From Prevotella sp. MA2016 (lineage in GTDB: Bacteria > Bacteroidota > Bacteroidia > Bacteroidales > Bacteroidaceae): DNA of 64,000 bases. The stretch covers positions 337,948 to 401,947 of the forward strand of contig NZ_JHUW01000008.1 of assembly GCF_000619825.1 (NCBI RefSeq), written 5' to 3'. Each line of letters begins with the position of its first letter. Within the stretch, counting starts at the first letter, position 1. Positions 7,697 through 20,515 of this stretch are shown in pieces. The notes beneath the pieces were generated by a model. It did no database searches. It worked only from the letters and a program-made list of their open reading frames with translations, and had not been told where the DNA came from. The translations under genes were made by a program, and so were the position numbers.

Positions 7697-9082
7697 TTAA
7701 TGTTTAATCTTCAGCTTTTCAGCCCATCCTCCTTTAAACAAGCGTACAAGGAAGATAAAGCCACGGAATGACAGTTCTATAGCCATAGCCGTCCACACGC
7801 CACGTAATCCCCACTTGGGCGCCAACGTGGCTGCCAACGACAGGCGTACTGCCCACATAGAACCCAGACTCATCACAGCAGGAATAATGGTGTCGCCAGC
7901 ACCAACGAAAATACCATTGGTGACAATAGCTGCAGCAAACATAGGCTCAGCCCATGCCTCAATACGCAGCACCTGAGCACCCAGCGCTATCACCTCATCA
8001 ACAGGCGACATGATAGACATCAGCTGTGGTGCAAAAATCCACATGAGCACACCCATCAGTGTCATGACAACAATACCAAGCCCTACCGACATGCGGGCAA
8101 ACGAACGGGTAAGCGACTTCTGACCAGCTCCTATACCCTGCCCCACCAGTGTGGTAGCAGCCTCAGCTATACCAAAACCTGGCATATAACAGAGACTCTC
8201 GACAGTGATGGCCAACGAATGCGCAGCAATGGCGATGGTTCCCAATGGCGCCACAATAAGCGTACTCACCATCTGTGCTGAGCCCATCAGCAGATGCTGC
8301 AACCCCATAGGAGCACCTATCTTGAAAGCAGTACCAACGGTATCCGACTTAGGCCGGAAAGACCCCGGACGCCCCACCAAGGAAAGCATCTTCGACTTGA
8401 CAAGCAGGAAATAAAGCATCAGACTGGCTGTTACCAGCATAGCCATACCCGTGCCAAGAGCGGCACCCATCACACCTAAACCCAGGATATAGATAAAAAG
8501 GTAGTTGAACACAACATCCATCACACACATGCCAATATTGAGCATGGAGGGGATCTTCATGTTGCCCGAACATTTGAGCATGGAACCAGCTAAACCTTCC
8601 ATCTGGAAGAATACACCGCAGGCACCAAATATGCCAAAGTAGAGCGATGCATCACGGGCTATCTCTGCCGTACCTCCCATCCAAAATGGTAAGAAGGGAC
8701 TAATAAGTACAGAGATCAAAGATATAAGTAACGACCATACAAGACAGCACACCAACGACTGGCGCAACACCCTACGTGCCGCCTCAAAATCGTTGGCACC
8801 AATAAAATGGGCCACCTGTACAGAAAATCCCATATTAGCCGCCGAAGCCAAACCACCTAGCAGCCAACCAGTAGTCTCCACCAAACCGATAGAAGCTGAT
8901 GCCTTGGCACCAAGATGGCCTACCATGGAGGCATCAATAAAGAACATAATGGTGGCTGAGATTTGCGCTAAAATAGAAGGAATACTCAAACTGACAATAA
9001 GCCATAGTTTCTCTCTCTGACTCATCATACGCCCTTCACGAATATATGATAGGAGCTGTTCGCTATTCTTCACCTTCTTCAT
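7697..9082 (-). CDS. MATE family efflux transporter
   Basis: A multidrug and toxic compound extrusion protein that exports organic compounds against Na+ or H+ in the inner membrane. The 461 residues show the usual twelve-helix pattern in two homologous halves; the first begins IPSILAQISATIMFFIDASMVG, and a matching signature IGAPMGLQHLLMGSAQMVS starts the second half near 255. It is a stand-alone gene downstream of tRNA-Val and its terminator. No obvious promoter lies in front, so it may use a weak or diverged one. The family is certain; the substrate cannot be told from sequence. Confidence 0.93.
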   Translation of the reverse strand: MKKVKNSEQLLSYIREGRMMSQREKLWLIVSLSIPSILAQISATIMFFIDASMVGHLGAKASASIGLVETTGWLLGGLASAANMGFSVQVAHFIGANDFEAARRVLRQSLVCCLVWSLLISLISVLISPFLPFWMGGTAEIARDASLYFGIFGACGVFFQMEGLAGSMLKCSGNMKIPSMLNIGMCVMDVVFNYLFIYILGLGVMGAALGTGMAMLVTASLMLYFLLVKSKMLSLVGRPGSFRPKSDTVGTAFKIGAPMGLQHLLMGSAQMVSTLIVAPLGTIAIAAHSLAITVESLCYMPGFGIAEAATTLVGQGIGAGQKSLTRSFARMSVGLGIVVMTLMGVLMWIFAPQLMSIMSPVDEVIALGAQVLRIEAWAEPMFAAAIVTNGIFVGAGDTIIPAVMSLGSMWAVRLSLAATLAPKWGLRGVWTAMAIELSFRGFIFLVRLFKGGWAEKLKIKH

Positions 9083-9102
9083 GCGCTAGTTTTATTGAAA
9101 AG

Positions 9103-9133
9103 AAAAAGGATGTGACTTAAAAAATCACATCCT
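9103..9133 (-). terminator. Terminator between tRNA-Val and the MATE gene
   Basis: AGGATGTGA (9107-9115) pairs with TCACATCCT (9125-9133); on the minus strand the hairpin is followed by a T-rich run, so it ends the tRNA-Val transcript. Confidence 0.85.
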
Positions 9134-9146
9134 CATTTTGTTTTAG

Positions 9147-9221
9147 TGGGCGTTGACGGATTCGAACCGCCGACCCTCTGCTTGTAAGGCAGATGCTCTA
9201 AACCAGCTGAGCTAAACGCCC
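9147..9221 (-). tRNA. tRNA-Val (anticodon TAC)
   Basis: A 75-nt cloverleaf on the minus strand: acceptor GGGCGTT/AACGCCC, anticodon stem TCTGC/GCAGA with loop CTTACAA (anticodon TAC, complement of 9184-9186), T loop TTCGAAT and discriminator A. CCA is not encoded. A -7 box lies upstream and a terminator follows. Confidence 0.95.
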
Positions 9222-9241
9222 TCATTTCTTGTAAGCGGGTG

Positions 9242-9249
9242 CAAAGGTA
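9242..9249 (-). promoter_or_regulatory. -7 box for tRNA-Val
   Basis: TACCTTTG on the minus strand ends 21 nt upstream of the tRNA 5' end. A weak CTTG lies 22 nt further upstream (9272-9275). Confidence 0.6.
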
Positions 9250-9316
9250 AGAAGATTTTTTGAGAACGCTGCAAGTTTCTTCAAAAAACTATCAAAATTT
9301 AACTCTTATTCACACT

Positions 9317-11158
9317 TCAGCCTAACAAACGCTCAATATCGCCCTGTGGAAGGATACAAAGTATGGCTTTTCCATCAGGTGTGTAGTTGACATTCGAGCA
9401 CGAGAAAAGATCGTTGATAATACTCTCTATCTCGTCATTAGTGAGCAACTGTCCATAGGGAATGGCTGCACGCTGGGCCAACCTTAAAGCCAATGAGGAC
9501 TGAATGGATACCAACGTGTCGGCTGCATTGGCAGATGAAATCATATCGTGCAACAAGTTTTGTGGATTAACCCCTTCCAAACCTGCCGGGATACCATTCA
9601 CGGCATAAGTATTACCACCCAGATCGCTGAGATCGAAACCATAAGCCATCAGTTCTGGCAACAGTTGCTGCATGTTCACAGCCTCTGATGGGGAGAGCGT
9701 AATGGTTTCTGGGAACAACAGTTTCTGAGTACTGATAACATGACCATCATGCTCCTTCAGATAACGGTCGTAGAGCACACGCACACTGGCACGATGCTGG
9801 TCGATAATCATCAAGCCCGACTTAACGGCCGTCATGAGATATTTTCCTTTATACTGATAGTGGGCAGGCGATTTCTCCGACAGAATCTCACTAGCCGTCT
9901 GAGGCTCTACAATGTTATCATCGTCGAACAGTGAAGGCTGCTGGGGGAAAGAATCTTGGGGAAAAGAATCTTGTTTCAAACCCTCATACAGACTCTCCCA
10001 CTGGTTGGGCGTATTACTACTATGCCCACCACTACTCTGCTTGAAGGGATTGTAATCGGGGTTATAGTTAACCTTTGGCGCAGTGTAGCTGCTCTCCTGT
10101 AGCATGTCTTGATTGAATACAGGAATATCAGGCTGCCCTTGGGTATCAAAATCTATCGATGGCACCTCACAATACTTGCCGATACCATCACGCACAGCGG
10201 CAGACAGAATCTGCCAGATGGCCTGTTCATTCTCAAACTTTATCTCTGTCTTGGTAGGATGGATATTCACATCAATCTCGCCAGGCGCCACTTCCAGATA
10301 CAAGAAATAAGGTATAGCCATACCTTCTGGCACCAAACGGTCATAGGCTTTCATCACAGCCTTATGAAAATAAGGATGCTTCATAAATCTACCATTGACA
10401 AAGAAATAGTCGCAACCACTCTTCTTACGGGCAGCCTCTGGCTTACCCACAAATCCCGTTACAGTACACATGGCTGTGTGAACCTCGACAGGCACCAGAT
10501 CCTGGTTATACTGCTTACCAAACACATCGGCAATACGCTGACGTACTGACCCGGCACGCAGATTGAGCATCTCTACGCCGTTATGATGCAGTGTAAAGTG
10601 GATGGCAGGATAGACAAGCACAATACGTTCAAAAGCAGTCAGGATGTTATTCAGCTCAGTAGCATTGGTCTTCAGGAACTTACGACGGGCAGGCACGTTG
10701 AAAAACAAGTTGTCAACCTTAAAGTTACTACCTACCGGACATGACACGGGTTCCTGTCCAACTACCTTCGAACCAGCAATAGATATTTTGGTACCAATCT
10801 CATCTTCTTGACGACGCGTCTGCAACTCTACCTGTGCTACAGCAGCTATCGAAGCCAATGCCTCACCACGGAAACCCATCGTATTCAAGGCAAACAGATC
10901 ATCTGCCTGGAGAATCTTTGAGGTGGCATGACGCTCAAACGACAAACGAGCATCTGTCTCGCTCATGCCTTTACCATCATCGATAACTTGAATGGATGTA
11001 CGACCTGCATCCACCACAATAACGTGAATGGTAGCAGCACCAGCATCAACAGAATTCTCTACCAGCTCCTTGATGACAGAAGCCGGACGCTGTATCACCT
11101 CACCAGCTGCTATCTGGTTGGCAACACTATCTGGAAGAAGATGTATTAAGTCACTCAT
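9317..11158 (-). CDS. mutL: DNA mismatch repair protein MutL
   Basis: MutL links mismatch recognition by MutS to strand excision. The 613 residues have an N-terminal GHKL ATPase with NSVDAG near 36, VIDDGKGM near 58 and [13 protein letters not shown] near 95, the transducer domain, a low-complexity linker rich in Ser, Gln and Pro (about 355-430) and a C-terminal dimerisation domain. At the position of the endonuclease motif DQHAxxE the protein reads DQHRASVR, without the acidic residue, so nicking activity of the Bacillus/human type is doubtful. It overlaps the OstA-like gene by 4 nt and is last in a long minus-strand operon. Confidence 0.97.
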   Translation of the reverse strand: MSDLIHLLPDSVANQIAAGEVIQRPASVIKELVENSVDAGAATIHVIVVDAGRTSIQVIDDGKGMSETDARLSFERHATSKILQADDLFALNTMGFRGEALASIAAVAQVELQTRRQEDEIGTKISIAGSKVVGQEPVSCPVGSNFKVDNLFFNVPARRKFLKTNATELNNILTAFERIVLVYPAIHFTLHHNGVEMLNLRAGSVRQRIADVFGKQYNQDLVPVEVHTAMCTVTGFVGKPEAARKKSGCDYFFVNGRFMKHPYFHKAVMKAYDRLVPEGMAIPYFLYLEVAPGEIDVNIHPTKTEIKFENEQAIWQILSAAVRDGIGKYCEVPSIDFDTQGQPDIPVFNQDMLQESSYTAPKVNYNPDYNPFKQSSGGHSSNTPNQWESLYEGLKQDSFPQDSFPQQPSLFDDDNIVEPQTASEILSEKSPAHYQYKGKYLMTAVKSGLMIIDQHRASVRVLYDRYLKEHDGHVISTQKLLFPETITLSPSEAVNMQQLLPELMAYGFDLSDLGGNTYAVNGIPAGLEGVNPQNLLHDMISSANAADTLVSIQSSLALRLAQRAAIPYGQLLTNDEIESIINDLFSCSNVNYTPDGKAILCILPQGDIERLLG

Positions 11159-12738
11159 TGTTTTTTAGAACGCCAAATAAAAATATCGTAGCGATCGCGT
11201 GGGCGCACATAATCGTACCAGGCAAAACCTGGCAGATGTTTCCTTTCAAGGGGTATCTGGTTGAGCGGATACATCGTACCGCTACTTTTAGGAGTCCACA
11301 CTTTCTGCAGTTTGCGATCTTTCAGGAACATGCGCAATTCGGCTGTTTCCTGATAATTATAGATGATGGCCACACTGTCGCCTTCCTCAAAATAATAGCC
11401 TATGAGCACATTGCCCTTAGCCTGAGTCTCACGGATAGCACCATCCAGGAAATAGGCAAACATCTCTTTCGACGAAACCTGATTAAACAAGGTGGAGTCA
11501 CTGCGCAACTGCTGAATAGAGAAACAATTGTTGATGACATGGGCATGATCGATAAGTGAGTCTTTCATAAACACCTCGATACGATCACCCACCAACTGTT
11601 GGTTATTGTTCCACACAATAGGATCGTGATAGAGCGTCATGCATGAGTCGAGCGAGTTATAGATAAGTGAGTCGCAAACAGCCTGCACATCGGTGCGATA
11701 AGCACGTACATGATGGAAAGCAAAGATTTTACGATACACTGAGTCGGTCTCTATATTATATGTCACAACCTTAAAGGTGTCGGCATGCATATAGAGCGAG
11801 TCGCCTTGCGAATAATCGATAGCCACTGCACTGTCAGTACACAGCGCAAATCCTGTGTGCTCATAATACTCGCCGTAATTGCCTGTGAGCTTATTCTTGT
11901 TGACAGAATCAACATACACCACATTTCTGAAGGCCTGACTGAAACCTTCTTTTGAATCATAGTACACGCTGTCGCCCACCAGCATCTTACCCTGATTTGA
12001 GAGCACAGATCGGTTCATCAGGCGCGCACGGTCGTTCTTTGTATCGTAGTAACCTTGTTCTGAATAGATATGACTATCGCCCGAGGTAATGTTCGAAGGG
12101 CCCACGATATGCGCCATAGAGAGGCGCGTGTCGTAATAAAGGGTGTCGGTAGTAAGGAAGAACTTTGGACTCTTCATCTTCACATCATAGTTGAATACCG
12201 ACATTTTACTTTTCGTATTATATTCACCCCAGTCTGAGGTCAAGGTAGTCTTACCATCAACCATCTTTCCGCCCTCAAAGAAATAAGCATTATCATAAAG
12301 ACGGTCGAAATCAAGACTATCGGTATAGAGTGTGGTCTTCTTATGCTTGAGCACTACATTATAACGGGCACGGGCCATTTGCTCGTTACCATCGTAAAAG
12401 GCATAGTCGCTAAACAGTGAGAGGGTATCACCTTGATACATCTTCACGTGTCCAAAAGCCTCAAACGAATTGCTGCCCTCATAGAAATAAGCACTGTCGC
12501 AATAGAGGCGGGCTCCCTGATGAGTAAAGTGAACCTTACCATTCAGGATAGAGGCATCGGCATTCTTCGCCTGGTCGTAGTGCAGCACATCGGCATGCAC
12601 CAGATACACACGCGAATCCTTCACCTGTGCTTTACGAGCAGCCACAGGACGACGACGTTGCTGCTTTTTCTGTGCAAAAGCAGACATCAGACCCACTAAG
12701 AGAGTCAGCGATAATGCAATGACAAACGATTTTCTCAC
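11155..12738 (-). CDS. OstA-like (LptA/LptD N-terminal type) periplasmic or outer-membrane protein
   Basis: The 527-residue protein has a signal peptide ending ...SAFAQ near residue 22, a basic stretch, then a long run of beta-strands of the OstA kind in which phrases such as DSAYFY, DTLYYD and DSVYYD recur every 25-35 residues. That pattern is the beta-jellyroll/taco fold of LPS-transport proteins LptA and LptD. A role in carrying lipopolysaccharide across the periplasm is inferred from the fold. It lies between two parvulin chaperones and mutL with 4-nt overlaps; lptB is 10 kb away. It is longer than LptA and lacks the LptD barrel. Confidence 0.82.
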   Translation of the reverse strand: MRKSFVIALSLTLLVGLMSAFAQKKQQRRRPVAARKAQVKDSRVYLVHADVLHYDQAKNADASILNGKVHFTHQGARLYCDSAYFYEGSNSFEAFGHVKMYQGDTLSLFSDYAFYDGNEQMARARYNVVLKHKKTTLYTDSLDFDRLYDNAYFFEGGKMVDGKTTLTSDWGEYNTKSKMSVFNYDVKMKSPKFFLTTDTLYYDTRLSMAHIVGPSNITSGDSHIYSEQGYYDTKNDRARLMNRSVLSNQGKMLVGDSVYYDSKEGFSQAFRNVVYVDSVNKNKLTGNYGEYYEHTGFALCTDSAVAIDYSQGDSLYMHADTFKVVTYNIETDSVYRKIFAFHHVRAYRTDVQAVCDSLIYNSLDSCMTLYHDPIVWNNNQQLVGDRIEVFMKDSLIDHAHVINNCFSIQQLRSDSTLFNQVSSKEMFAYFLDGAIRETQAKGNVLIGYYFEEGDSVAIIYNYQETAELRMFLKDRKLQKVWTPKSSGTMYPLNQIPLERKHLPGFAWYDYVRPRDRYDIFIWRSKKQ

Positions 12739-14114
12739 TTAATCCAACCTTCGTATTCAAATGTACAATCCTTATAATCGTCGTTCAAACGGGTATAGGT
12801 ACTCTTAATTTTATCTACTACCCACTGATGGATACGCTCTTCGCGACGCTTGTTAAGCACCACATCTTTCATGATCTGGAAATCCTCTGTTACAGAAGCT
12901 CTGTGACCATCAGTACGACTCTTCAACTTTGCAATCACGCATACGGTCTTACCACGCTGGTTAATCATCTGGAAGGCATGCGAGATCTCACCTACCTTCA
13001 GTGTGTCAACAGCCTTGGCTATCTCTGCTGGCAGGTCTTGCATACGGAACTTCGACGATGTCTTACCAGTACGCATCTGGTCGGTACTCAACAAGCCTTT
13101 GGCATTACGGGTGTCCTTATCATCAGAGATGAGTGAGGCAGCATCCTCAAAGCTGAACTTCTCGGCACGGATATCAGCCGCAATAGAGTCCAGACGACCG
13201 ATAGCACGATCCACCGCATCCTGAGATACAACAGGCTTACGCAGGATATGGCGCACGTTAACCTTGTCGCCACGCTTCTCGATCAACTGAATAATATGGA
13301 AACCAAACTCCGACTCTACAATCTTCGACACCTTTTTGGGGTCAGTCAGATTGAATGCCACAGCCGCAAAGGCAGGATCAAGCGTTCCACGACCCATCAG
13401 ACCGAGCTCACCACCACGACGGGCCGAACCGGGGTCTTCTGAGTACAACTGGGCCAGAGTCTGGAAACGTGTCTCACCTTTATTCACGCGCTCTGTATAG
13501 TTACGCAACTCTTCTTTTACACGGTTCAACTCTTCCTGCTCGATTTTTGGAGTCAACTGCACAATCTGCACCTCTACTTCTGTAGGTACAAAAGGCAGAC
13601 TATCCTGCGGAAGAGCACTGAAATAACGACGCACCTCGGCAGGTGTTACAGAAATATCCTCAACAAGACTCTGCTTCATCTTCTGCACCATCTGACGATC
13701 TTTCATCTCCTCGCGCAGATCAGCACGAATCTGGGTCAGATTCTGATGTTTGTATTCCTCCAGGCGCTCACGCGAACCATCTACCATCTCGAGCCAGTAG
13801 GCAATCTGCTGCTCTACCTCCTGTGCCACGTCGGCATCGGTAACTTCGATACTGTCTATTTGCGCTTGATGCTTGAACAATTTCTGAACGGCAATCTGCT
13901 CTGGTATGGTGCAGTCGGGATTACCACTCCATTTCACACCTTCCATGGCCGACTGCATGCGCAGCGCTTCAACATCCGAACGCAGGATGGCTTCATCACC
14001 AACCACCCATACCACCTCATCAACGATGGTACCAATAGAATCCTTCTTCTGGGCAGTTGCTATCAAAGGCAAAGCCAGAAGGGCCAGTGTCATAACTTTC
14101 TTTATACTACTCAT
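12735..14114 (-). CDS. SurA-like periplasmic peptidyl-prolyl isomerase
   Basis: A secreted parvulin chaperone, 459 residues, with signal peptide MSSIKKVMTLALLALPLIATA. After a SurA-type N-terminal helical domain come two PpiC rotamase modules, near 180-280 (with SEDPGSARRGGELGLMGRG and the closing FGFHIIQLIEKRGDK) and near 283-385 (with VRHILRKPVV and ISDDKDTRNAKGLL). SurA in proteobacteria escorts outer-membrane barrels to the assembly machine; the same role is likely. It overlaps both neighbours by 4 nt, and the next gene upstream is a second parvulin. Confidence 0.9.
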   Translation of the reverse strand: MSSIKKVMTLALLALPLIATAQKKDSIGTIVDEVVWVVGDEAILRSDVEALRMQSAMEGVKWSGNPDCTIPEQIAVQKLFKHQAQIDSIEVTDADVAQEVEQQIAYWLEMVDGSRERLEEYKHQNLTQIRADLREEMKDRQMVQKMKQSLVEDISVTPAEVRRYFSALPQDSLPFVPTEVEVQIVQLTPKIEQEELNRVKEELRNYTERVNKGETRFQTLAQLYSEDPGSARRGGELGLMGRGTLDPAFAAVAFNLTDPKKVSKIVESEFGFHIIQLIEKRGDKVNVRHILRKPVVSQDAVDRAIGRLDSIAADIRAEKFSFEDAASLISDDKDTRNAKGLLSTDQMRTGKTSSKFRMQDLPAEIAKAVDTLKVGEISHAFQMINQRGKTVCVIAKLKSRTDGHRASVTEDFQIMKDVVLNKRREERIHQWVVDKIKSTYTRLNDDYKDCTFEYEGWIK

Positions 14115-15549
14115 AGATGCTTATTTACTGATTTTAATACTTCTTGATTCACCTCTACCTGATAACGGTTTCGCAATGATTCCACCCATTCCGACTCCAG
14201 ATAGTCCTGCAGATCTTCTATCACCTGTTGGCGCACATCCAGATAACTGTCCGGACGCTTCAGTTTTTTTCCAAGCACCGCCTCGAAAGGATAACTAGCT
14301 TCCTTAACCGAAGTAGAATTACCAGTCTTAAAAACCAGTCTATCCACGGTCTCATTATCCCCAAGCTTAAACAGTCCCATCTCTGCTTTCACACGGATCA
14401 CAGAGTCTGAATTGAAGGTGGTGCGCAGAGCCTCTGTCCATTCTTCAAAGGGCAGCTTCTTCACACATTTTTTTACTGCCTTCAGGTCTTTTTTGTCTTT
14501 TACATGATAGGCCATACCTCTATAACGAGGTTCCTTCCATGTATAATTCTTCTTATGGGTATCGAACCAGGCCTTCTGTGCAATCTCGTCATTCTGGGCC
14601 TTATTCCATACCTCACGACTGCTGATTTCATAGAGCAACAGTCCATCGTGGTATTCTTTGAACAGATACTTCAGCGAGCTATTCACAGCTGCTACTGAGT
14701 CGGCTTGCTGCTGCATCACCTGTGCAGCATTCATCTTACCTGCCGAGGCTTCTACCTTGCCATGTAACTTCATCTCAGCTATCTCATGGCGGATACCACT
14801 ACGCTCCAACTGGGATACTAGGGTTTGCCGCAACGCATCGAAAGACTCCAGCGGTTTACGTTCCTTCATCAAGATGATGTGATAGCCTAATGGACTCAGA
14901 AATGGTTCACTCAACTGACCGGGTGCCAGCGAATAGGCCACATCTTCAAACTCTTTCATGGCCTGACCAGGCGCTATCCATGGCAACTCGCCACCTCTGA
15001 TAGCCGAACCTTTATCGTCAGACACTTGCTTGGCTAACTCGGCGAAGTCGGCACCAGCCTTCAAGGCACGATACACAGAGTCTATACGCTGATGTATTTT
15101 CTCCTGTTGCTGTCTGGTGGCTTGTGTTGACAATCTCAACAAAATATGTGCTGGACGCACCAAACCTTTCTGACCGATCATCGTTTTGGTGCGCTCATAC
15201 ATCCTACGTGCCTCTGCCAATACCTCAGCATCTGTAACCATCGTCGGACGCACCTGCTGGTCGCGATACATCTTATATTCCTGCTGGAACGACGATAGCG
15301 TGTCAAGTCTCGCATCGAGCGCAGCAGCCACCTTCAGCTTATAATTTATAAATAAGGTGAGATACTCATCCACCGACAACTTGTCGATAACGCCCTCACC
15401 ATTATTCTTATTGTACGAATATTCGAACTCAGAACGAGGTACAGCCACCCCGTTGATAATCATCACAACAGGGTCGGCTGCCTGTGCCAATGTTTGCTGC
15501 GAAAAAATCGCAGCAAACAAGGAAAGGGCTATGGTGAGCTTTCTCATCA

Positions 15550-15550
<1 letters not shown>
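14111..15550 (-). CDS. Periplasmic peptidyl-prolyl isomerase, PpiC/SurA type
   Basis: A second secreted parvulin, 479 residues, with signal peptide ending TLAQA near residue 23. Here only one clear rotamase module is seen (about 130-240: VRPAHILLRLS, VSDDKGSAIRGGELPW, LGYHIILMKERKP). The C-terminal half is helical and charged with a diverged segment that may be an inactive second module. Its ATG shares one base with the guaB stop codon and its end overlaps the next parvulin by 4 nt, so the two chaperones are translated together. Confidence 0.88.
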
Positions 15551-17043
<1,493 letters not shown>

Positions 17044-17071
17044 CTATTAATTCTTCAAATATTCAATCTCT

Positions 17072-19249
17072 CTAGTTAGCCATTTCCGAAATGAACTTAA
17101 TACGTACCAGGCGGATCTCATCCTCCGAGTAGTCTTCGCCGAGCTCTTTCTCTGCCTCACTCAACTTATCGGTCTCACTTTCGGAAAAGTAATCATAGAT
17201 ATCGTCAATATGATCTTCATCCATTACCTCTTCAAGGAAATAGTCGATATCCAGTTTGGTGCCACTGTAAACAATAGCCTCAACCTCATCGAGCAGTTCC
17301 TCAAACTCAATACCCTGAGCTTCAGCAATATCATCGAGGGCTATCTGACGGTCGATACTCTGGATAATCTTCACCTTCAGCATCGACTTCTTAGCCACTG
17401 TGCGCACACGCATGTCAACCTGGCGCTCAATCTCGTTCTCTTCACAGTACTTGGCAATGAGGTCAACAAACTGCTTAGCATAGGGTTGCTTTACTTTTCC
17501 TTCGCCTACACCCTGGATATTCTTCAGCTCCTCGAGGGTGATAGGATAGTCGGTAGCCATCTGGTCGATAGACACATCCTGGAAAATGACGTAAGGTGGA
17601 CGACCAAGCTGCTTTGACACCTTCTTACGCAAGTCGTGCAGCATGGCTGTGAGCACAGGGTCGAGCGAACCGATGTTACCATCATGCTCACCGGCATCGT
17701 AGTCATCAAACTCTACATCTTTCACAATCATAAAGGTATGGGGGGCTTTCAGGAATTTCTTTCCTGCAGCAGTCAACTTCAGCAGTCCGTAGTTCTCTAC
17801 CTCTTTGCGCAGATAGCCGGCTAACAACGCCTGACGGATTACTGGGTTCCATATCTTCTCATCGTCATCGGCACCAGCCCCAAAAAGTTCCTGCTCCTCG
17901 TGGTGATGAGCCAGAATCTCTTCAGTAGGCTTACCAGTAATAAAATCAATCACATAGTCCGAACGGAAGTTCTCTTTTATAACCTGTATAGACTTCAGCA
18001 CAGTCACCAACTGGTCTTTGGCTTCAATCTTGGTCTTTGGATGCAGACAGTTATCGCAGTTTCCACAGTTATCCTTCTCGTAGGTCTCACCGAAATAGTG
18101 CAACAGCATCTTTCGGCGACATACGCTGGTCTCGGCATAAGCTGCAGTCTCTGTCAACAACTGTCGACCGATATCCTGCTCGGCAACAGGTTTGCCTTCC
18201 ATAAACTTATCAAGTTTCTGCAAGTCCTTATATGAATAGAAGGCCAGACAGATACCTTCGCCACCGTCACGACCAGCGCGACCTGTCTCTTGATAGTAAC
18301 CTTCCAACGACTTAGGGATGTCATAGTGGATAACAAAACGCACATCGGGTTTGTCAATACCCATACCAAAGGCAATGGTGGCCACAATCACATCTATATT
18401 CTCCATCAAGAACTCATCCTGGGTATTAGAACGGGTGTTACTGTCTAATCCGGCATGATAGGCTGCAGCCTTGATGTCATTAGCACGCAAGATAGCAGCC
18501 AACTCTTCCACCTTCTTTCTCGACAGGCAATAGATGATACCGCTCTTACCAGAATGCTGCTTGATAAACTTGATGATATCCTTATCTACATTGACAGTCT
18601 TTGGACGTACCTCGTAGTACAGGTTAGGACGGTTGAACGAGCTTTTGAACTCAGCTGCATCTACTATCCCAAGATTTTTCTTGATGTCTGTACGTACCTT
18701 GTCGGTAGCAGTAGCTGTCAGTGCAATGATAGGAGCCTTACCTATTTCATTAACGATAGGACGTATCTTACGATACTCAGGACGGAAGTCATGTCCCCAC
18801 TCAGATATACAGTGAGCCTCGTCGATGGCATAGAATGATATCTTAACAGAACGGAGGAACTCCACATTCTCTTCCTTTGTAAGCGATTCTGGTGCCACAT
18901 ACAGCAACTTAGTTCTTCCTGCCAGCACATCACTCTTCACCTGGTCTATAGCAGCCTTATTCAACGATGAGTTCAGGTAGTGGGCAGTACCCTCTGTTTC
19001 ACTCATACTGGAAATCACATCCACCTGGTTCTTCATCAGCGCAATCAGCGGCGATATCACGATGGCCGTACCCTCCATGAGTAGCGAGGGCAACTGGTAA
19101 CACAACGACTTGCCACCACCGGTAGGCATCAGCACGAAGGTATCGTTACCATCCATCAGGTTTTGTATAATACGTTCCTGATCACCTTTGAATGTATCAA
19201 ATCCAAAGTATTTCTTCAGGGCTGCTGTAAGATTCATCTTTTCGCTCAT
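17072..19249 (-). CDS. recQ: ATP-dependent DNA helicase RecQ
   Basis: RecQ unwinds DNA 3' to 5' in repair and recombination. The 725-residue protein has Walker A MPTGGGKS near 44, DEAH box in IDEAHCISEWGHDFRPEY near 140, helicase motif VI QETGRAGRDG near 318, a zinc-binding module CRRKMLLHYFGE...CGNCDNC (about 375-400), a winged helix and an HRDC domain near 530-610. A further acidic C-terminal extension of about 110 residues is typical of Bacteroidetes RecQ. It starts 15 nt after clpX, so it is probably co-transcribed with clpP-clpX. Confidence 0.96.
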   Translation of the reverse strand: MSEKMNLTAALKKYFGFDTFKGDQERIIQNLMDGNDTFVLMPTGGGKSLCYQLPSLLMEGTAIVISPLIALMKNQVDVISSMSETEGTAHYLNSSLNKAAIDQVKSDVLAGRTKLLYVAPESLTKEENVEFLRSVKISFYAIDEAHCISEWGHDFRPEYRKIRPIVNEIGKAPIIALTATATDKVRTDIKKNLGIVDAAEFKSSFNRPNLYYEVRPKTVNVDKDIIKFIKQHSGKSGIIYCLSRKKVEELAAILRANDIKAAAYHAGLDSNTRSNTQDEFLMENIDVIVATIAFGMGIDKPDVRFVIHYDIPKSLEGYYQETGRAGRDGGEGICLAFYSYKDLQKLDKFMEGKPVAEQDIGRQLLTETAAYAETSVCRRKMLLHYFGETYEKDNCGNCDNCLHPKTKIEAKDQLVTVLKSIQVIKENFRSDYVIDFITGKPTEEILAHHHEEQELFGAGADDDEKIWNPVIRQALLAGYLRKEVENYGLLKLTAAGKKFLKAPHTFMIVKDVEFDDYDAGEHDGNIGSLDPVLTAMLHDLRKKVSKQLGRPPYVIFQDVSIDQMATDYPITLEELKNIQGVGEGKVKQPYAKQFVDLIAKYCEENEIERQVDMRVRTVAKKSMLKVKIIQSIDRQIALDDIAEAQGIEFEELLDEVEAIVYSGTKLDIDYFLEEVMDEDHIDDIYDYFSESETDKLSEAEKELGEDYSEDEIRLVRIKFISEMAN

Positions 19250-19264
19250 AAAATATTAGTTAGT

Positions 19265-20515
19265 TTAGGCTTCTACACTAGGGAAATGCGACTTATCCAA
19301 CTGTTTCGTCACATAGTCGGCGGTCACATTAAATTTCTTCGTTCTTTTCGATGGCATGTCATACATCGCATCCATCATGACATTCTCTACAATTGAACGC
19401 AAACCACGGGCGCCCAACTTATACTCCACGGCTTTGTCAACCAGTGTTTCAAGTGCCTCCTTATCAAAAGTCAGCTCAACGCCATCCATTTCAAACAGTT
19501 TCTTATACTGACGGATGATAGAGTTCTTGGGCTCAATCAGTATTTTCTCCAACGCCTCACGATCCAGTGGATTGAGATGCGTAAGCACTGGCAGACGTCC
19601 AATAATCTCAGGAATCAAGCCAAACGACTTCAAATCCTGAGGAACGATGTATTTCATCAGGTCGTTCTTATCAATCTTTCTGACGTTGGTTACCGAGTTA
19701 TAACCTACCACGTGGGTATTCATACGCTGCGCGATCTTACGCTCAATGCCATCGAAAGCACCACCACAAATGAATAGGATATTACGGGTGTCAACATGGA
19801 TATAATCCTGATCGGGATGCTTACGTCCACCCTTGGGAGGAACATTCACCATCGTGCCTTCTAATAATTTCAACAATCCTTGCTGAACACCTTCACCACT
19901 AACATCGCGCGTGATAGATGGGTTGTCACTCTTTCGGGCGATCTTATCAATCTCATCGATGAACACGATACCACGCTGAGCAGCCTCCACATTATAATCG
20001 GCCACCTGCAACAGACGTGACAAGATGCTCTCCACATCCTCACCTACATAACCTGCCTCAGTAAACACGGTGGCATCCACAATGGTGAAAGGCACATCAA
20101 GCAACTTGGCGATAGTACGTGCCAACAGGGTTTTTCCTGTGCCGGTGCTACCTACCATGATGATATTACTCTTCTCGATCTCTACATCATCATCTGTGGG
20201 TTGCTGCAGACGCTTGTAATGGTTATAGACAGCCACTGCCAAATAGCGCTTGGCATCGTCCTGACCAATAACATACTGATCCAGATAAGCTTTTATCTCT
20301 TTAGGCTTAGGCACCTTCAATGGTGCATCAGATGCTGCGCCCTTCTTATCCTTCGCAGTTGCCTTGGCATTTTCTTTCAGATTATCCTGCACGATCTGAT
20401 AAGCCTGAACAGCACACTCATTACAGATATGACCATTCAAACCACTAATCAGCAGTGTTACCTCTTGATCACTTCTTCCACAAAAACTACAAACATTCTT
20501 CATGCCACTCATCAC
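19265..20515 (-). CDS. clpX: ClpX, AAA+ unfoldase subunit of ClpXP
   Basis: ClpX unfolds tagged proteins for ClpP. The 416 residues begin with a four-Cys zinc-binding domain (CSFCGRS near 10 and HICNECA near 34), followed by a single AAA+ module with Walker A GSTGTGKT near 120, Walker [12 protein letters not shown] near 183, the pore-loop region and RKHPDQDY near 240. The start codon overlaps the clpP stop by 4 nt. The usual clpP-clpX order is kept. Confidence 0.97.
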   Translation of the reverse strand: MMSGMKNVCSFCGRSDQEVTLLISGLNGHICNECAVQAYQIVQDNLKENAKATAKDKKGAASDAPLKVPKPKEIKAYLDQYVIGQDDAKRYLAVAVYNHYKRLQQPTDDDVEIEKSNIIMVGSTGTGKTLLARTIAKLLDVPFTIVDATVFTEAGYVGEDVESILSRLLQVADYNVEAAQRGIVFIDEIDKIARKSDNPSITRDVSGEGVQQGLLKLLEGTMVNVPPKGGRKHPDQDYIHVDTRNILFICGGAFDGIERKIAQRMNTHVVGYNSVTNVRKIDKNDLMKYIVPQDLKSFGLIPEIIGRLPVLTHLNPLDREALEKILIEPKNSIIRQYKKLFEMDGVELTFDKEALETLVDKAVEYKLGARGLRSIVENVMMDAMYDMPSKRTKKFNVTADYVTKQLDKSHFPSVEA

